Shown here in pieces: positions 1-8,496 of a DNA stretch of 64,000 nt. Position 1 is the stretch's first letter. Every line of letters begins with the position of its first letter. The notes under the pieces were generated by a model. It searched no databases. It was not told the DNA's origin and saw only the letters and a list, made by a program, of their open reading frames with translations. The position numbers and the translations under genes were made by a program. The stretch is from Acidobacteriota bacterium (GTDB lineage Bacteria > Acidobacteriota > Thermoanaerobaculia > Multivoradales > J023), in assembly GCA_029263315.1 (NCBI GenBank), contig JAJCXR010000038.1:62001-126000 (forward strand), given 5' to 3'.

Positions 1-2188
1 ACCGTTGTGCTTCCTCGGTCTGCAAAGGGATTTCGGTCAGCACGACCACCGGCAGTGTCGCCAGCTCTGGGCTGCCGCGTATCTGGCGCAGGAACTCAAA
101 TCCGTCCATCTGCGGCATGCTCAAGTCGAGCAAGATTGCATCCGGTGGATCGTCGGGTAGCATCGCCAAGGCCACTAGGCCATTGGCCGCCTCGCTCACC
201 GACCATCCCCTGGCCTGACATAGCCCCCTCAGGCGCTGCCGGTCCTCGTCGTTGTCGTCGACTATCAGCACGTGTCCGGGACCGCGTCGATCGCCGGTGA
301 GCTGATGCAGGGTTTCAAATAGCTCTTGGCGCCGTAGTTGCCAGGCATGGGCCTCCGGATCGGATGCCGCAGGTGACATCGCCCCTGGGCCGGCTGAGAC
401 ACCGCCTTCTGGGACGCCTTCTCCGGGGGTGCCGCCACCCTCGCCTCCGGAGGTCTGGCCGGAAGCTGGGATGATCGAGGTGTTGGGCGGCGGCGGTACG
501 GGGAGCGTTGTTGGGCCGTCGATCATGGCCTCGGGGTCGGGCACCACGGCTGGCAAGTCGATGGTGAACGTGGTGCCGGCGCCGAGGCGACTGTCGACGG
601 TCAGCTGCCCGGCCATCAATTCGCAGAAGCGTTTGCTGATGGAGAGCCCCAAACCAGTGCCGCCGAATTGTCGGGTGGTGGACGAGTCCGCCTGCGTGAA
701 CTCATCGAAGATGCGCTGCATTTGCTCGTCGCTCATGCCGATACCGGTATCGGTGACGCGAAAACGGAGACGGTCGCCGTCGGCGGTGGCATAGCGTTCC
801 GCTTGCAGGCGGATGGTACCGGCGGTGGTGAATTTGCAGGCGTTCGACAACAGGTTGAAGAGGGTTTGGCGGAGCTTGGTCTCATCGGCCCGCAGGATTC
901 CGAGGTTGGGGGCGAGGGCCAGCTCGAGGCGGTTCTCTTGCTTGGCCACCAGCGGGCGGATGGTGGCGCTGACGTCGTCGACCAGCGAGGTGATGGCGAT
1001 GTCTTCGAGGAACAGAGTCATCTTGCCGGCCTCGATCTTCGACAAGTCGAGCACGTCATTGATCAGCGCCAGGAGATGATTGCTGGCGGTCAAGATACGT
1101 TGCAGATCGGGGATGAAATCCTCCTGCTGCAGGTCTTCGGCTTCTTCGATGAGCATCTCGCTGTAACCGATGATGGCGTTCATCGGGGTGCGCAGCTCGT
1201 GACTCATATTGGCCAGAAACGTGCTCTTGGCGCGGTTGGCATCCTCGGCGGCGGCCCTCGCTTCTTCCACCTTGGAGCGGGCCGTCAAGAGATTGACGGA
1301 CATGTCATTGAAGGTGCGGGCCAACTCGGCCAGCTCGTCGCCACCGCGGCTTGGGATGCGGTGCTGAAGATCCCCCTGGCCGATGCGCCGGGCGCCTGAC
1401 TTCAAGGCGGTGAGGCCGCGGCTCAGCTGAGCCGAAAAGACCAGGGCGACGACAAAGGCGACGAGGGCGGAGACGGCGAAGATACTGAGGATACGTCGAT
1501 TGGTGACTTCAGCCATGGCGGAGAAGCGGGAGCGCGCCACTTCCACCTGTTGACGTTGGGAGACTTGCAGCCGATCCAAGAGACCCGTGATCTCCTGCGC
1601 CAGCGCCAGTTGTGGCTCAGAACAACCGGCGGCGGCCGACGCCTCCGTTGCCTCGGTATTCTCTATTGCCTCGAGGGGCGCCGGAGCCGTGTCCCTGTCC
1701 GTCTCCGTAGCCGTCTCCTCGGATTCCTCTTCGATCTTGCTGGTCAGGCACTGGAAGAAGCCTCCCCAGACATCTTCCAGGGTGCTGAAACCTTGGCTGA
1801 GGCGGCGGACGGTTTCGGCGTCGGCGGCGGGGTTTCGGGGGTCGACGTCGGAGCCCATGGCGGTGGGCTGGTTCGCCATGGAGGCCAGGCGGCGTGCCAT
1901 CTGGGATAGGCCTTGGAGCTCGCGGAGCTTTTCCTCGACCTGGGCCGTTTCGAGGAAGGCGCTTTCCAAATCGGCCTGGGCCAATAGGTGGAGGTTGCGC
2001 ACGACATCGGTCAAGGAAGCCACCTGTCGTTGCAGGTCCACCACCAGAAACTGGCGTTGCACGGCCTGGTTGAGATCTTCGAAGCTGGCGGTCCGTTGAC
2101 CGATACCGTTGTAGTAAACGACGATATTGAGGGCAAAAAGGGACAGGATGGCGAGAAAGGCTAGCGCCAGGCGGCTTCGAATGCTCAC
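1..2188 (-). CDS. hybrid sensor histidine kinase, C-terminus cut by window edge
   Basis: The reading frame opens with GTG at 2188 and stays open to base 1, so the C-terminus is missing. It shows an N-terminal membrane segment (about residues 6-27), a periplasmic helical region, a second membrane segment (about 231-254), a HAMP-like linker, a HisKA domain with phospho-acceptor His near residue 330 in SHELRTPMNAIIG, a HATPase with G-box GTGLGLS near 509, and a receiver domain beginning VLIVDDNDED with its phosphorylated Asp near 688 (ILLDLSMPQMDGF). The GTG overlaps the TGA stop of the upstream receiver-kinase gene (GTGA), so the two are probably translationally coupled. The sensed signal is unknown. 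The protein should autophosphorylate and feed its own receiver and perhaps the neighbour's receiver. Confidence 0.93.
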   Translation of the reverse strand, partial: MSIRSRLALAFLAILSLFALNIVVYYNGIGQRTASFEDLNQAVQRQFLVVDLQRQVASLTDVVRNLHLLAQADLESAFLETAQVEEKLRELQGLSQMARRLASMANQPTAMGSDVDPRNPAADAETVRRLSQGFSTLEDVWGGFFQCLTSKIEEESEETATETDRDTAPAPLEAIENTEATEASAAAGCSEPQLALAQEITGLLDRLQVSQRQQVEVARSRFSAMAEVTNRRILSIFAVSALVAFVVALVFSAQLSRGLTALKSGARRIGQGDLQHRIPSRGGDELAELARTFNDMSVNLLTARSKVEEARAAAEDANRAKSTFLANMSHELRTPMNAIIGYSEMLIEEAEDLQQEDFIPDLQRILTASNHLLALINDVLDLSKIEAGKMTLFLEDIAITSLVDDVSATIRPLVAKQENRLELALAPNLGILRADETKLRQTLFNLLSNACKFTTAGTIRLQAERYATADGDRLRFRVTDTGIGMSDEQMQRIFDEFTQADSSTTRQFGGTGLGLSISKRFCELMAGQLTVDSRLGAGTTFTIDLPAVVPDPEAMIDGPTTLPVPPPPNTSIIPASGQTSGGEGGGTPGEGVPEGGVSAGPGAMSPAASDPEAHAWQLRRQELFETLHQLTGDRRGPGHVLIVDDNDEDRQRLRGLCQARGWSVSEAANGLVALAMLPDDPPDAILLDLSMPQMDGFEFLRQIRGSPELATLPVVVLTEIPLQTEEAQR

Positions 2189-3813
2189 GGCGAGCCCCGG
2201 AGGCGACGTAGCCAGCGACGGAACAAACCATCCCTAGACCCGTCGCGGGTCTCGACGGCCGGAATAGGGGTGGGTTCCGCCGTCGCCATTGGCGTCCCCG
2301 GTGGTGGTGCTGCTGCAGTCTTGACAAAAGCCACGCCTTCGCTGGCCACCTCCAGGGTGGGCGCTTCTCCGTCGATGGTCTCGTAGCCGTCCAGACCGAC
2401 CACCAAGACCTCCGGCAAGGCGGTGGTGGTCGGACGCCCGGAAGTGTCTCCGCCGTCGTCCGGCGGATCGTCCGGTGGCCTGGTCTCCAGGGACCTGTAC
2501 CCGGCAGCTTGTGGGCTCGTTTCAAGGTTCCCGACCACCTCGCTGAGCTGGCGCAACAGCATTTCGACGGTGGGCCTGTCCGGCGGCTCTTTGGCGAGGC
2601 AGCGACGGATCAGCGGCTCGAGGGCGGTGGGCGCCCCCGGATAGACACTCCGCAGGCTCGGCGGCGGTTCCCGGACATGTCGCATGATCATGGCCATCGG
2701 ATCGTTGTTGACGGCGTTGAACGGGCGGCTGCCGGTGAGCATCTCAAAAAGCATGACGCCGAGGCTGTAGACATCGGCCCGACCGTCGTAGCCTTCGTTG
2801 GACAGGCGCTCGGGGGCCATGTAGGCGGGCGTTCCGAGAACCCACCCCTCCGCCGTCAAATTCTGAGTGACAGCGTTCTCCCCCACCAACTTGGCGATGC
2901 CGAAATCGAGCAGCTTGACGACTTCCCCCTGGGCCGACTGATGCAGGAAGATGTTCTCCGGTTTGATGTCGCGATGCACCAAGCCGCTGCGGTGAGCCTG
3001 GGCGAGCACCTCACAGACCGGACGCAGAACTTCGAGGCAGCGGCGAGGGGTCAGGCGCTTCCATTGTCGAAGCTCTTGGATCAGTGAGAAGCCCTCCAGG
3101 AGCTCCATCACCAGGAAGGCGACGCCATCGGCGGTGACGCCGAAGTCGGTGACCCGCACGGCGTTGGGGTGTTGCACTCGGCAGGCTGCTACCCCTTCGA
3201 GGTGGAAGCGGCGGCGTGTCTCTTCGTTGCCGGTGACACTGGGATGCAGCACTTTGATGGCGACGTTGTAGGCCAGGTCGAGGTGATGGGCCCGGTAGAC
3301 GACGCCGAAGGTGCCCGCGCCGATCAACCGATCCAAACGATAGCGTCCGGCCAAGATGCCACCCACCTCGAGGCGACCGCTATCCGCCGACGCCGTTCCA
3401 GTGTTGCCGTTGCTCCGGGCCTCGAGGGCCTGGGTTTTGGTGCGCAGCAAGGCTTGAACCTTGGCCACGACGATCTTGAAGTCGAGGGGTTTGACCACGT
3501 GGTCGTTGGCCCCCAAGGCCGCGGTTTGGACGATGTCGTCGCTGCCCGCCTTGGCGGTGGCCATGATGATCGGCAATTCCAGGGGGGAGTAACGCTGGCG
3601 CGTCCGGCGCAATACTTCGAGGCCGTCGATATCGGGCATCATGATGTCGAGAAGCACCAAGTCGACGTTCTGGCTTTCGAGGATGGCCAGCGCCGCGGCA
3701 CCGCCCTCGGCGGTCAGCACTTGGAAGCCGCGCCGCCCGAGGCGTCGCGACAGCATGTCGAGGTTGGCCTCGTTATCGTCGACCACCAGCAGGCGGAAGT
3801 TTTGGTTTTCCAC
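2185..3813 (-). CDS. response-regulator receiver fused to Ser/Thr protein kinase
   Basis: A 542-residue fusion. Residues 7-125 form a receiver domain with acidic pair D12/D13, phospho-acceptor D56 (VLLDIMMPD) and K108. Residues about 158-425 form a Hanks-type kinase with glycine loop GAGTFG (165-170), ATP lysine K187, HRDIKPEN (280-287), DFG (303-305) and APE in YMAPERL, so both halves keep their catalytic residues. The remaining ~110 residues are low-complexity and end in a basic stretch; no membrane segment is seen, so it is probably cytoplasmic. Translation starts with GTG. The 3' end overlaps the hybrid histidine kinase start by four bases. Inference: phosphorelay input at D56 controls Ser/Thr phosphorylation output. 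Targets are unknown; the FHA protein at 24156 is one candidate. Confidence 0.93.
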   Translation of the reverse strand: MENQNFRLLVVDDNEANLDMLSRRLGRRGFQVLTAEGGAAALAILESQNVDLVLLDIMMPDIDGLEVLRRTRQRYSPLELPIIMATAKAGSDDIVQTAALGANDHVVKPLDFKIVVAKVQALLRTKTQALEARSNGNTGTASADSGRLEVGGILAGRYRLDRLIGAGTFGVVYRAHHLDLAYNVAIKVLHPSVTGNEETRRRFHLEGVAACRVQHPNAVRVTDFGVTADGVAFLVMELLEGFSLIQELRQWKRLTPRRCLEVLRPVCEVLAQAHRSGLVHRDIKPENIFLHQSAQGEVVKLLDFGIAKLVGENAVTQNLTAEGWVLGTPAYMAPERLSNEGYDGRADVYSLGVMLFEMLTGSRPFNAVNNDPMAMIMRHVREPPPSLRSVYPGAPTALEPLIRRCLAKEPPDRPTVEMLLRQLSEVVGNLETSPQAAGYRSLETRPPDDPPDDGGDTSGRPTTTALPEVLVVGLDGYETIDGEAPTLEVASEGVAFVKTAAAPPPGTPMATAEPTPIPAVETRDGSRDGLFRRWLRRLRGSP

Positions 3814-3935
3814 GTTGGGCTCGGCTTCCGTGCGCTAAGCGGGCAGCTACCAAGGGCGCCCGCCGGTTCTGTGCCGTCGAAGGCAGGGGGACGAGATGGC
3901 GTTGGGAGACGGCGAGCGTCGATTCTATCGCTAGC

Positions 3936-5003
3936 TTACCCTTCGTCGCGACCCAGCCCGCCCTTGAGGCGTTGGGCACCGCGACGACGGGCGACTTGCT
4001 GCATATCTGCAAAGAGATCCGTCTCGTCGACGATCTCAGCACCGAGCACCGATTCCATAACGTCTTCCAGTGATACGACGCCCAGGATGCCACCGTATTC
4101 GTCGACCACCGCCACCAAGTGACGGCGACCTTGGATGAAGGTGTGCAGCAAGCGGTGTCCGAGGGCGCCTTCGGGGACGAAGCCGAGGGGCTTTTTGAGG
4201 TGGCTCAGGGGGGTCTCGAATTCGTCCCTCGCCAGGCAGGCGAGGATGTCCTGCTTGAGAGCGATACCGGTCCAGTTCTCGCTGTCATTTTCCCAGATCG
4301 GAATGCGGGTGTATGGCACCGTCATGATCTGCTCTCTGATCTCCCGCACCGGCGTTTCGCCCGGCAGGCTGTAGACCACGGTGCGGGGGGTCATGATGTC
4401 GCGGGCTCGGATATCGTTGAGCCGCAAGACATTACGCACCAGCATCGCCTCCATCGGCAAGATGCTGCCCTCTTCGGCGCTCAGCTGAGCCAGCTGATGC
4501 ACCTCTTCCTCGGGGGCCTGCGGTACCGGCGAGCGCCGCTGCACCAAGCGCGAGGCACGTTGGATAATCCACACCAGGGGCCGCATGCTGCGGATGACGG
4601 CGGCGAGCGGGAGGCTGATGAAGCGGGCGATGGTGGTGCCGTAGCTGACCCCAGCCACTTTGGGCAGGATCTCGGAGAAGAGGAGCACCGCCAAGGTGAA
4701 GAAGGTCGAGAAGATGACCACCGCCGGAATACCCAAGGGGGCCTGATCGCCGAACAGCTTGGCGGCTTGCGCCCCTGCGACGGCGGCGCCCGCCGTATTG
4801 GCGGTGGTATTGATAATCAAGATGGCGGTGATCGGCCGCTCCATGTTCTTCTTGAAATCCAGCAGCACCTTGCCGGCCTTCGAGCCGGAGGCCGCCAAGC
4901 GGAGCACATAGGCCCGACGCACCGAATAAAGTGCCGCCTCGGTCAACGAGCACAGGGCAGAAACCACTAGGACGAGCGATACGGAAAGAACAAAAAGTGT
5001 CAT
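3936..5003 (-). CDS. CNNM (DUF21)/CBS-domain membrane protein
   Basis: A 355-residue integral membrane protein. The first ~150 residues contain hydrophobic helices and the family motif SEILPK typical of DUF21/CNNM proteins. Residues ~195-320 match a CBS pair (IMTPRTVVYSLP, then VAVVDEYGGILGVVSLEDV). Members of this family (HlyC/CorC, CNNM) are implicated in Mg2+/Co2+ or other cation transport, with the CBS pair sensing adenine nucleotides. The usual C-terminal CorC_HlyC domain is missing: the protein stops about 35 residues after the second CBS. It stands alone, 122 bases downstream of the receiver-kinase gene's start. Older annotation would call it hemolysin-like, which is misleading. Confidence 0.9.
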   Translation of the reverse strand: MTLFVLSVSLVLVVSALCSLTEAALYSVRRAYVLRLAASGSKAGKVLLDFKKNMERPITAILIINTTANTAGAAVAGAQAAKLFGDQAPLGIPAVVIFSTFFTLAVLLFSEILPKVAGVSYGTTIARFISLPLAAVIRSMRPLVWIIQRASRLVQRRSPVPQAPEEEVHQLAQLSAEEGSILPMEAMLVRNVLRLNDIRARDIMTPRTVVYSLPGETPVREIREQIMTVPYTRIPIWENDSENWTGIALKQDILACLARDEFETPLSHLKKPLGFVPEGALGHRLLHTFIQGRRHLVAVVDEYGGILGVVSLEDVMESVLGAEIVDETDLFADMQQVARRRGAQRLKGGLGRDEG

Positions 5004-5151
5004 TTGAACCTCGTGCTGCAGGCTCGGTTTTCGATCACCGGCCGTCGGCGGCGAAGTATGTCATGAATCAAGGATCTGATTGCGCTGGACCGGTTGGCGT
5101 ATAGTCGGGCCCCAGCGCGGTCGTCGGTGCATCTTCGGACCGTCTGCCGGT

Positions 5152-5410
5152 TAGTGTCCAGCCGATAGAGCGATGCGGGGGCGGGAGCCCTGCGGCTGCG
5201 CGCCGCCTGCGCAAACTCGCCCCAACGCTGACGCATCGCTCCAAATCCATTGATATCAATGTTCATCCCGTTTCCATGGCCCTGCGGCTCAGACAGCACT
5301 CCCCGTCCGTGCTGGCTCGAAGGGGGGCCCGCCAAGGACCTCCCGCTGGCACCGATTTTGGTACAACTAGATGGGCATCGGGCGAGCACGGCCCGGTCGA
5401 AGGGGGCAGC
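5152..5410 (+). repeat. dispersed intergenic repeat, copy A
   Basis: This non-coding stretch shares blocks in the same order with 53992-54194 (copy B) and, for its left third, with 58480-58557 in inverted orientation (copy C). Shared blocks include tagtgtcca, aaactcgccccaacgct, cggctcagacagcactcc and cctcccgct-gcacc-at-ttggta. Within it lies a perfect 14-base dyad, CATTGATATCAATG (5248-5261), whose arm changes in a matched way in copy B. The repeat runs straight into the ribosome-binding site of the alkyltransferase-like gene (gggggcagc then ATG at 5411), so it probably forms that gene's leader. No coding function is supported; a 215-residue ORF crossing it on the other strand is antisense to the gene. 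Confidence 0.75.
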
Positions 5411-5785
5411 ATGAGTCATCAAACCTATCGACGGATTTGGCACGTCGTCCGCCAGATCCCCCGCGGCCGTGTCGCCACCTATGGCCAGATCGCGGCCCTG
5501 GCCGGGTTTCCCAATCACGCCCGGCAGGTGGGATATGCCCTGCATGCCTTGCCCCGGGGCGAAGACATCCCTTGGCAGCGGGTGATCAATGCCAAGGGTG
5601 AGGTCAGCGCCCGTTCGGAGGACGGTTGGCAGGGTTACCAACGTCATCTCTTGGAAGAGGAAGGGATCTCGTTCGATGCCCGCGGTCGGGTCGACTTGAA
5701 GCGCTGGCGTTGGCAGCCGGAGGCGGATGTCTCAGGCGAGCCACCAGAGCCAGCGGTGCCGGCAGACGATCAGTCGCCAGCGTAG
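5411..5785 (+). CDS. atl: alkyltransferase-like DNA base-flipping protein (ATL)
   Basis: A 124-residue protein of the MGMT/Ogt family. The N-terminal DNA-binding part (VVRQIPRGRVATYGQIAALAG) is well conserved, and the position of the MGMT active-site PCHRV motif reads PWQRVIN, with Trp in place of the methyl-accepting Cys. That substitution defines ATL proteins such as E. coli YbaZ, which bind O6-alkylguanine and hand it to nucleotide excision repair rather than removing the alkyl group. The ATG at 5411 follows agggggcagc and gives the expected length. The last 54 bases overlap convergently with the peptidase-like gene on the other strand. The ~25-residue acidic/proline-rich tail is an extra. 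Confidence 0.9.
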   Translation: MSHQTYRRIWHVVRQIPRGRVATYGQIAALAGFPNHARQVGYALHALPRGEDIPWQRVINAKGEVSARSEDGWQGYQRHLLEEEGISFDARGRVDLKRWRWQPEADVSGEPPEPAVPADDQSPA

Positions 5786-6247
5786 GGATTCGAGAAGGCG
5801 GCCCCACAGGCGATGCCGGTGCCGTTCGGTCACCCCATGGCAAGCTGCCAGCAAGGTGTCGATCCAGCGACCCGGCAGGGTTTGCGGATGGAGCTGCAAG
5901 TGGTTTTCCCGGTGCTCGACGGCGATGACTTCTCCGTAGATCGAGTCCAGCGCATGCTCTTCGACGGCGAAGGAGCGGTCACCGGCCAGGCGAAAGCGCT
6001 GGCCGGTGGTGGCGATGATGCGATGGCAGACCAGTTGATCCTGCGCATCCCGGGCCAGCACCAGTTGGCCCCGGCGGGGTAGACCTTGCAAAGGGCGGAT
6101 GTGCACCCAGTCGCGATCCTGTACCAAGGGGTGCATGCAGGTGCCACGCACTTGCAGTCGCGTCTGTCGACGTCCCTCCTGCACGGCATCGGCGAGCAGG
6201 TCCAACGCGATATGTCGTTCCGGGCCTTCCATGGCGGGTCTCAGCAT
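5732..6247 (-). CDS. S24/S26 (LexA/signal-peptidase-like) protein with altered catalytic site
   Basis: A ~171-residue protein resembling the short S24/S26-family peptidases: VRGTCMHPLVQDRDWVHI aligns with the family's G-x-SM-x-P-x-L-x-x-GD-x-V motif, followed by GQLVLARD, CHRII and LAGDRS. The nucleophile Ser of SM is Cys here, and the position that often carries Lys (K-GD) is Ala, so classical Ser/Lys proteolysis is unlikely. The C-terminus is rich in Arg, His and Trp (HRHRLWGRLLESLRW) and could sit on a membrane or nucleic acid. ATG at 6247 is assumed; 6232 is an alternative and neither has a strong ribosome-binding site. It lies just past a terminator and overlaps the ATL gene convergently by 54 bases. 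Confidence 0.7.
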   Translation of the reverse strand: MLRPAMEGPERHIALDLLADAVQEGRRQTRLQVRGTCMHPLVQDRDWVHIRPLQGLPRRGQLVLARDAQDQLVCHRIIATTGQRFRLAGDRSFAVEEHALDSIYGEVIAVEHRENHLQLHPQTLPGRWIDTLLAACHGVTERHRHRLWGRLLESLRWRLIVCRHRWLWWLA

Positions 6248-6271
6248 GGCAGTTTTAAACAAGAATACAAA

Positions 6272-6300
6272 CAAAAACGCCGGCCTGTGAAGGCCGGCGT
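6272..6300 (-). terminator. Rho-independent terminator
   Basis: A perfect 10-bp stem (6277-6286 with 6291-6300, ACGCCGGCCT/AGGCCGGCGT) closes a 4-base loop and is followed by five T on the minus strand. It fits termination of the two-component operon transcribed from 8098 downward. It sits only ~25 bases before the peptidase-like start, leaving little room for a separate promoter for that gene. Confidence 0.8.
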
Positions 6301-6659
6301 CCCCGAGACGAGTGAAATATTGAGGAGAGGTTCGAGTTGTGCACGGGTCCGAAATAAATCGTTCCCGCCGATCAAGCTCGAGGCGATTTGGCGTCAGATG
6401 AGGTCGTCTGCCGTAGTCGCTAGTCTATTTCGAGGGCTCTTCTCGGGAAGGCTCCGCAGAAACCTTTCGCGGGTCAATACGTTGGCCGGATTTGTATCAA
6501 CCCAGCTTCTTTGAGAGCCTGGCCATGCTTTGGAAATTCCCGGCCCCACACACCCAACTCACTCCGGGCCGGTTCCTTTCCGCCGCTGACAAGAGAAGAA
6601 TACGGGGTGGAGAGAAGTTTGCCTATGAGGGAAACCCTGAATCTTCCTAAAAATAGAAT
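6301..6659. other. non-coding stretch downstream of response regulator
   Basis: About 360 bases between the response-regulator stop and the terminator. I see no convincing ORF with a ribosome-binding site on either strand and no RNA gene. It may be the 3' untranslated region of the regulator operon. Confidence 0.4.
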
Positions 6660-7322
6660 TCAGTTCTGCTCGTTGAACCTAACCGCGTGTCGAATGAGCT
6701 CCGGGGCCGACCGAATGCCCAGTTTCTGTTTGATGTTGCGGCGGTGTGACTCGATGGTTTTGATGCTCAAATGCAGGCTCTCAGCGATCTTACGGGTGCC
6801 TTGGCCGAGTCCGATGAGACGGAAGACCTGAAGCTCCCGATCGCTCAGGCCGGCCACCGGATCATTCTTCGGGTGGTCCTTGGCGCCGTCCTCGAGGCGG
6901 ATTCGCAGCGTCTCGCTGACGAAGAGCTCGCCCCGTAGGATGCAGCGCAGCGCATTGATCACCTTGTCGCTGGCTTCCTGCTTCATCAAATAGCCCTTGG
7001 CCCCGGCCCTCAGGGCACGTTCCGCGAAGAGGCCCTCAGCGTGCATCGAGAGCACAAGTATGGGTAGATCCCGTCCTTGGGACTGATTGGCTTTGATCAG
7101 CTCGAGACCGTCGCCGCCCTTGAGGTTGAGGTCGACGATGGCGATGTCGGGGTTCTCGTGATGAATCACCTCGAGGGCGCCGGCCACGTCCTCGGCGACG
7201 CCGCACACCGAGAGATCCTCTTGCGAGTCGATGATCGCTTGCAGCCCTTGGCAGACGATGGGGTGGTCGTCGACGATCAAGACTTTGTAACTACCTTCGA
7301 AACGAGGCGGGAGTGCATTCAT
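6660..7322 (-). CDS. NarL/FixJ-family response regulator
   Basis: A 220-residue regulator. The receiver domain (13-130) has acidic pair D18/D19, phospho-acceptor D64 (AIVDLNLKGGDG) and the conserved Lys in GYLMKQ. A LuxR-type helix-turn-helix follows at about 155-210 (LSDRELQVFRLIGLGQGTRKIAESL, then TIESHRRNIKQKLG). It is the DNA-binding partner of the histidine kinase immediately upstream: the two genes overlap by four bases (ATGA). Its target promoters are not identifiable here; the adjacent desaturase gene is one possibility by position only. Confidence 0.95.
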   Translation of the reverse strand: MNALPPRFEGSYKVLIVDDHPIVCQGLQAIIDSQEDLSVCGVAEDVAGALEVIHHENPDIAIVDLNLKGGDGLELIKANQSQGRDLPILVLSMHAEGLFAERALRAGAKGYLMKQEASDKVINALRCILRGELFVSETLRIRLEDGAKDHPKNDPVAGLSDRELQVFRLIGLGQGTRKIAESLHLSIKTIESHRRNIKQKLGIRSAPELIRHAVRFNEQN

Positions 7323-8098
7323 CGGGAGTCCTTATAATCCAGCGACCAGCGGCAGGTGACGCGGGTGCCCCCGGCGTCCAGGGGGACTGTTTCCAAGGTG
7401 CCCCCAATCTTCCTGGCGCGCAGTGACATCAAGTGCTGGCCGCGTCCCTTCGGATCGGGCTGCCCGCGAATGCCTTGGCCATCGTCTTCTATTTGTAAAC
7501 AGGCCTCGTTTGACTCATGGGACAGCGCGAAGCGCACCTGCTGTGGCCCTGCGTGGCGGACGGCGTTGTAGGCCGCCTCTTCGGCCAAGCGATAGAGATG
7601 ACCGGCCGTCTTTCGTTCTAGGCGTGGCAGCGTTCCAGAGACACTACCCTGTACGCCGAATAGGTCTTCCAGGTTTTTCGCCAGCCCTTGGAGGGCCCTG
7701 GCCAGGCCATTGTCCAACTCGAGCTCAGGGCCCGTCCTGGGGTCGATGACCCGTTCCTCGGCCAGCCGCCGAGTGCTTTCGAGCAGATCCAAGAGACTTT
7801 TGAGCTTGGTTGCGGCGTCCGCGGAACTGTTTTGGAGCTGTGGGGCAAAGCTCTCCACCAACAGGGCGATGCCGGCCAGGTTCTGACCGACGCCGTCATG
7901 TAACTCACTGGACATGCGACGCTGCTCGCGACTATGGCCGTCGAGCAGCTCCGCAGCCAGGCGGTTGCGGGTCTCTTGATCGATCCGACCTTGACTCAGG
8001 AGCCGTTGCTGGGTCCTGATGGAATAGTAGGCATAAAGGTGCATCAAGCCAACGCCGACAAGGAGGACGGCAAAGAGTTCTTGGGCTCCCCAACTCAT
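7319..8098 (-). CDS. NarL-type (HisKA_3) sensor histidine kinase
   Basis: About 259 residues. One N-terminal membrane helix (ELFAVLLVGVGLMHLYAYYSI) is followed by a HisKA_3 dimerisation segment with phospho-acceptor His in SSELHDGVGQNLAGIALL and a HATPase domain ending with EDDGQGI and GRGQHLMSLRARKIGGTLE. The ATG at 8098 is preferred because AGGAAG lies at correct spacing; the frame stays open upstream to 8203 without such a site. There is almost no extracytoplasmic domain, so the signal may be sensed in the membrane or through a partner. It is translationally coupled to the response regulator by an ATGA overlap. Confidence 0.93.
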   Translation of the reverse strand: MSWGAQELFAVLLVGVGLMHLYAYYSIRTQQRLLSQGRIDQETRNRLAAELLDGHSREQRRMSSELHDGVGQNLAGIALLVESFAPQLQNSSADAATKLKSLLDLLESTRRLAEERVIDPRTGPELELDNGLARALQGLAKNLEDLFGVQGSVSGTLPRLERKTAGHLYRLAEEAAYNAVRHAGPQQVRFALSHESNEACLQIEDDGQGIRGQPDPKGRGQHLMSLRARKIGGTLETVPLDAGGTRVTCRWSLDYKDSR

Positions 8099-8353
8099 AA
8101 GGCAGCTTCCTGCTGCGGGAGACCCTCGGATAGGATCTTCCCGGCGCGTTCGTAAGTCTATTCCCCACGGCGTGGCCAGCATGCACGACCAAGGGAAATA
8201 CATCCAGCCGTGGCTGGCTGCCGTGTTTCTTCCCGAGTCGGCTGACTGCCGAGGACGAAGGAGAGGGGGGGATCGCTTCGATCCGACCTCGCAGGGAACC
8301 CACCCTCAAGAGGCTATTGTAGCTGAGGCAGGGCTGGGATGCTCAGGATGTGC

Positions 8354-8402
8354 AAAAAGAGGTCGCCCGGACCGGCAAGGCGCCGGCCGGATGACCTCTT
8401 TT
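8354..8402. terminator. strong bidirectional terminator hairpin
   Basis: AAAAAGAGGTC at 8354-8364 pairs with GACCTCTTTT at 8393-8402, and the inner part CCGG-a-CCGGC pairs with GCCGG-c-CGG. A/T runs flank both sides, so it can act on either strand. The likely job is ending the desaturase transcript coming from 9678. Confidence 0.8.
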
Positions 8403-8496
8403 CAAGGGGGTTCTAGAAGGGGCTGTAGGCGGGGTAGAGCTGCGCCCTTGCCCCCTCGATGCGGGGAGCTTATTTCTTTGCGGACCCTTGGTTCCA

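Noticed and set aside
5000..5647. 215-codon minus-strand ORF covering repeat copy A and the ATL gene
   Set aside because: Overlaps the ATL coding region in antisense. A peptide-like match (RWGEF..AA.SRRAP) between copies A and C was considered, but substitutions are not mainly synonymous and copy C loses frame, so coding is not supported.
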